From: GWB1-37-8 sp964603935
GTDB taxonomy: Bacteria; Patescibacteriota; Microgenomatia; Levybacterales; UBA12049
Length of the DNA: 13,959 nt
Direction of reading: 5' to 3'
Assembly: GCA_964603935.1 (NCBI GenBank)
Contig: CAZRWL010000021.1
Location: forward strand, 1 to 13,959
In this document: positions 13,072-13,959 of the stretch, piece by piece
Numbering within the stretch: the first letter of the stretch is position 1
Layout of the letters: the number at the start of each line of letters is the position of its first letter
Translations under genes and position numbers: made by a program
Notes under the pieces: generated by a model
The model's database searches: none
The model's input: only the letters and a program-made list of their open reading frames with translations
Told to the model about the DNA's origin: nothing

Positions 13072-13959
13072 TTATTCTCTAAGAAGCTTATTTAGCTTTT
13101 GACAAACATAATTTACTTCCTCTTCGGTAAGGTTGACTCCGCTTGGTAAATTAATTCCGTGTAGTCCAATATGGTATGCTACGGGGTTATCCGTTTTTGT
13201 TTTGTACATCGGAAGCATTGAGAATGGAAAAAAGAACGGTCGGGTATCAATCATATTTTCTTTTAATTTTACCATCAACTCATCACGTGTTAGCCCAAAC
13301 CTTCTTTCAAGCACAATAGATGACATCCAATAGTTATTGCGTACACTCTCTCTTTCCGTATTCATTCTTAGGCCACTAATTTTTCCAAGCCTTTCATGAT
13401 ACCAATTAAATATCTTTCGCTTGCGGTCAACTAAATATTCAACCCGTTCTACCTGTGCAAGACCAAGGGCAGCCGCGACATTTGGTAATCTATATTTGTA
13501 GCCAATTGTAGTATGCCAAAACGCGCCTTTTTTTCTGTCTCTCCCGAGATCTGCAATATAGCTTGCCTTCTCAAAAAGTTTTGCATTGTTGCTTAAAAGC
13601 ATGCCTCCCTCTCCGATAGCGGCAATTTTTGCACCTTGAAAGCTATACGCTGCCATATCGCCAAAACTTCCCGTTTTTTTCCCTTTGTATGTGGATCCGA
13701 GAGAAGGACAGGCATCTTCAAGGATAAACAAATTATACTCTTTGGCAATTTTTATAATCTCATCATAATTTGCTGGATGACCGTATAAGTCAACCGGCAT
13801 TACTGCTTTCGTTTTTTTCGTAATCGCTTTTTTAAAGCTTTTTGGATCAATGCACCACGTATCCCTTTCAACATCCACAATAACGGGTTTTGCACGAACA
13901 TACATTATGGCGTTTGCAGATGCAACTGCGCTAATTTCTGGCAAGATTACCTCATCATC
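13072..13959 (-). CDS. DegT/DnrJ/EryC1/StrS sugar aminotransferase (N-terminus cut by window edge)
   Basis: Visible are 295 residues; the frame runs off the window end, with DDEVILPEIS reading through the edge, so roughly 70-90 N-terminal residues are missing. FILEDACPSLGS provides the Asp that binds the PLP ring nitrogen, and AYSFQGAKIAAIGEGG contains the Schiff-base lysine (codon 13627-13629), so unlike its window neighbour this is a true aminotransferase. PVDLYGHPANYDEI and NYWMSSIVL with DTRPFFFP are typical of perosamine synthase and related 4-aminotransferases of 4-keto-6-deoxy sugars. It would transfer an amino group from glutamate to a nucleotide keto-sugar. The formyltransferase 11 bp downstream would then modify that amine. 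The exact sugar (perosamine, viosamine or a 3-amino sugar) cannot be settled. It is the first visible gene of a four-gene minus-strand operon whose promoter lies outside the window. Confidence 0.86.
   Translation of the reverse strand, partial: DDEVILPEISAVASANAIMYVRAKPVIVDVERDTWCIDPKSFKKAITKKTKAVMPVDLYGHPANYDEIIKIAKEYNLFILEDACPSLGSTYKGKKTGSFGDMAAYSFQGAKIAAIGEGGMLLSNNAKLFEKASYIADLGRDRKKGAFWHTTIGYKYRLPNVAAALGLAQVERVEYLVDRKRKIFNWYHERLGKISGLRMNTERESVRNNYWMSSIVLERRFGLTRDELMVKLKENMIDTRPFFFPFSMLPMYKTKTDNPVAYHIGLHGINLPSGVNLTEEEVNYVCQKLNKLLRE

Noticed and set aside
12765..13082. A 105-residue plus-strand open frame
   Set aside because: It is antisense to the formyltransferase core that contains the Asn-His-Asp triad.
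1..13959. Alternative genetic code with TGA as Gly
   Set aside because: TGA ends the genes at 452-454, 5294-5296, 11478-11480 (minus) and 12296-12298 (minus) at sensible family lengths, so TGA is a stop.

Overview
The window is one accessory polysaccharide / nucleotide-sugar locus, cut at both ends. It holds fourteen protein genes (two partial) and no RNA gene, mobile element or CRISPR array. It is AT-rich and densely packed. Operon neighbours often overlap by 4 bp (ATGA), and convergent genes touch or overlap. TGA is a real stop in several genes, so the standard bacterial code applies; this excludes lineages that read TGA as Gly. The compact style and split enzymes suggest a small-genome environmental bacterium, possibly Patescibacteria/CPR, but nothing here fixes the taxonomy.

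Layout. (1) 1-1440, plus: the C-terminal part of a UDP-sugar 6-dehydrogenase, then a Gfo/Idh/MocA oxidoreductase. (2) 1452-5296, plus, behind a near-consensus promoter: heptose kinase HddA, sedoheptulose-7-phosphate isomerase GmhA, heptose bisphosphate phosphatase GmhB, a small transaldolase and a SAM methyltransferase. (3) 7042-5309, minus: a second methyltransferase and an NAD-dependent nucleotide-sugar epimerase. (4) 7135-8208, plus: a GT2 glycosyltransferase. (5) 9254-8205, minus: a second GT2 with C-terminal membrane segments. (6) 9378-10574, plus: a DegT-fold PLP enzyme whose Schiff-base lysine is a histidine, i.e. a ColD/RfbH-type sugar 3-dehydratase. (7) 13959-10546, minus: a DegT-family aminotransferase (partial), a sugar N-formyltransferase and the two halves of a split transketolase.

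How the genes may work together. Block 2 can turn sedoheptulose 7-phosphate into alpha-manno-heptose 1-phosphate, the precursor of GDP-heptose, and carries its own transaldolase to make the C7 substrate. The final guanylyltransferase (HddC) is not in the window. Blocks 6-7 look like modified-hexose chemistry: C3 deoxygenation of a 4-keto sugar, C4 amination followed by N-formylation, and a transketolase-like pair that could move a two-carbon ketol unit. The best candidate for something undescribed is this combination of a cysteine-poor ColD-like dehydratase with an atypical split transketolase, which could build a two-carbon-branched deoxysugar. That is inference; a plain pentose-phosphate role for the transketolase, feeding the heptose branch, is the main alternative.

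Regulation. Two back-to-back divergent promoter regions (7043-7134 and 9255-9377) have good -10 boxes and short palindromes placed like operators. The first genes of transcription units lack Shine-Dalgarno sequences, and at least one start (7042, minus) appears nearly leaderless.
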